From Flavobacteriia bacterium (GTDB taxonomy: Bacteria > Bacteroidota > Bacteroidia > Flavobacteriales > Flavobacteriaceae): a DNA stretch of 15,350 nt. Made by a program: the position numbers and the translations under genes. The notes under the pieces are model-generated. The model did not search any database. It was not told the origin of the DNA and saw nothing but the letters and a program-made list of their open reading frames with translations. Shown here piece by piece: positions 14,511 to 15,350 of the stretch; within the stretch, counting starts at the first letter, position 1; each line of letters starts with the position of its first letter. The stretch is taken from positions 1-15,350 of the forward strand of contig DAOUPQ010000022.1 of NCBI GenBank assembly GCA_030626085.1, given 5' to 3'.

Positions 14511-15350
14511 ATGAAAAAGCTATTCTTATTAATGCTTATTATTTTTTATAGTTGTAATGATCCAGATCCTGTTACAACATTTAATCCAGACCAAAATGAA
14601 TTTAACTGGATTGTGCCCATTGAATCAATAAATGGTTCATTTAATCCCTTTCCTTTGGCAAAGGACCCAATTATGTCAAGAGTAAAAGATATTGATCTTA
14701 TTTCTGACAATTCACTAGTTGCCGTAGTAAGTAAAGGCGATGAGATAAAAGTATATCCATATCAGTTTATCAGTAATTTTGAAGCTGTAAATGATAAAAT
14801 TGGAGATACTGAATATTCAATAACGTATTGTCCTATCACTCAAAGTGGATTGGTTATGGATAGAAATATTAAAAATGGTAAAGTATCGCTACGTGCATCA
14901 GGTTATTTATTTAATGATAATTTAGTGTTATATGATGAAAATAGTGATACATATTGGTCGCAAATGAAAACCAGATCAATTAAAGGAAAATATGCTAATG
15001 AATTCTTTTCAACCCATAATTTAGTTGAATTACCATGGAAAATAGTTAAGGAATATTTTCCTGAAGGCAAAGTATTTACCGATACAAGTATTCAAAAAAA
15101 ATATTTTCAATACAAGAAAGGAGATATTGAAAAAGGAGATCATGTCTTTGGTATAATTGATTTTAAAATAAAACAAAAAAATGTAGTTTATATATATGAC
15201 TTTCAATATTTTACCAATGGTACTGTTCTAAAAACTAAAAATGTTTCAAATGATGATCTGTTGATTATCGGTGATCGAGAATTACAGTTCATCACAACAT
15301 ACATCAACAATTCAAATGCAAATTTTAAAGCAGTTCAAAATCAATTTCCA
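14511..15350 (+). CDS. DUF3179 domain-containing lipoprotein, C-terminus cut by window edge
   Basis: 280 codons are visible and the frame is open to the right edge. Residues 1-14 are a signal peptide and Cys15 is the lipid Cys (IIFYSC), followed by NDPDP, an acidic stretch typical of Bacteroidota surface lipoproteins. The segment YSITYCPITQSGLVMDR (about 102-118), then ASGYLFNDNLVLYDENSDTYWSQMKTRSIKGKYA, matches the DUF3179 pattern, including its conserved Tyr-Cys-Pro. The function of this family is not known to me; the conserved Cys hints at metal or redox use, but that is speculation. The gene is separated from the FKBP gene by the strong terminator, so it has its own promoter, which I could not place with confidence. 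The ATG at 14511 opens the signal peptide. Confidence 0.82.
   Translation, partial: MKKLFLLMLIIFYSCNDPDPVTTFNPDQNEFNWIVPIESINGSFNPFPLAKDPIMSRVKDIDLISDNSLVAVVSKGDEIKVYPYQFISNFEAVNDKIGDTEYSITYCPITQSGLVMDRNIKNGKVSLRASGYLFNDNLVLYDENSDTYWSQMKTRSIKGKYANEFFSTHNLVELPWKIVKEYFPEGKVFTDTSIQKKYFQYKKGDIEKGDHVFGIIDFKIKQKNVVYIYDFQYFTNGTVLKTKNVSNDDLLIIGDRELQFITTYINNSNANFKAVQNQFP

Noticed and set aside
1..15350. CRISPR arrays, IS elements, tRNA or rRNA genes, prophage or integron features
   Set aside because: No regularly spaced direct repeats, transposase or integrase motifs, or recognisable tRNA/rRNA segments were seen on either strand.

Overview
The window is strongly AT-rich and reads as a chromosome segment from a member of the Bacteroidota, most likely a flavobacterium-like organism. 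The signs are a type IX secretion C-terminal sorting domain on a secreted peptidase, TAnnTTTG-type -7 promoter elements, little sign of Shine-Dalgarno sequences, lipoproteins with an acidic or Asn/Asp stretch after the lipid Cys, and the local order SCO - feoA - feoB - FeoB-associated Cys-rich peptide. I assigned no species.

Left part (1-4433). The minus strand carries the first 640 codons of a glycyl radical enzyme that fits trans-4-hydroxy-L-proline dehydratase (HypD); its C-terminus, with the glycyl-radical loop, lies beyond the left edge. A 621-bp AT-rich gap with inverted repeats separates it from a divergent saccharopine/lysine-6-dehydrogenase-like gene. That gene overlaps tag (3-methyladenine DNA glycosylase I) by 8 nt. 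Between tag and the next, convergent gene there is a good sigma-54 (-24/-12) site followed by about 90 nt that can fold into two hairpins and ends in an intrinsic terminator, with no ORF. I read this as a small RNA gene.

Middle part (4434-9771). A membrane-anchored SRPBCC plus GyrI-like protein (minus) is divergent from rsgA-dtd (plus; ribosome-maturation GTPase and D-aminoacyl-tRNA deacylase). Convergent to these is the ferrous iron operon feoA-feoB-FeoB-associated peptide (minus). feoA appears to start at TTG, and a CRP/FNR-like palindrome overlaps its promoter.

Right part (9772-15350). A SCO-family copper chaperone (minus) is divergent from a secreted M1 metallopeptidase (plus). Next come rseP (site-2 protease) and, 3 nt later, an FKBP-type peptidyl-prolyl isomerase lipoprotein. 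The start of the FKBP gene is out of frame with its body, exactly at a U UUU UUA heptamer. After a strong stem-loop terminator, a DUF3179 lipoprotein runs off the right edge.

Taken together, an oxygen-sensitive glycyl radical dehydratase, Fe(II) uptake and a SCO oxidase-assembly factor suggest a facultative or microaerobic life style, but this is inference from few genes. The rest is housekeeping and envelope biology. The observations most worth following are the sigma-54-driven small RNA candidate and the FKBP frameshift site.
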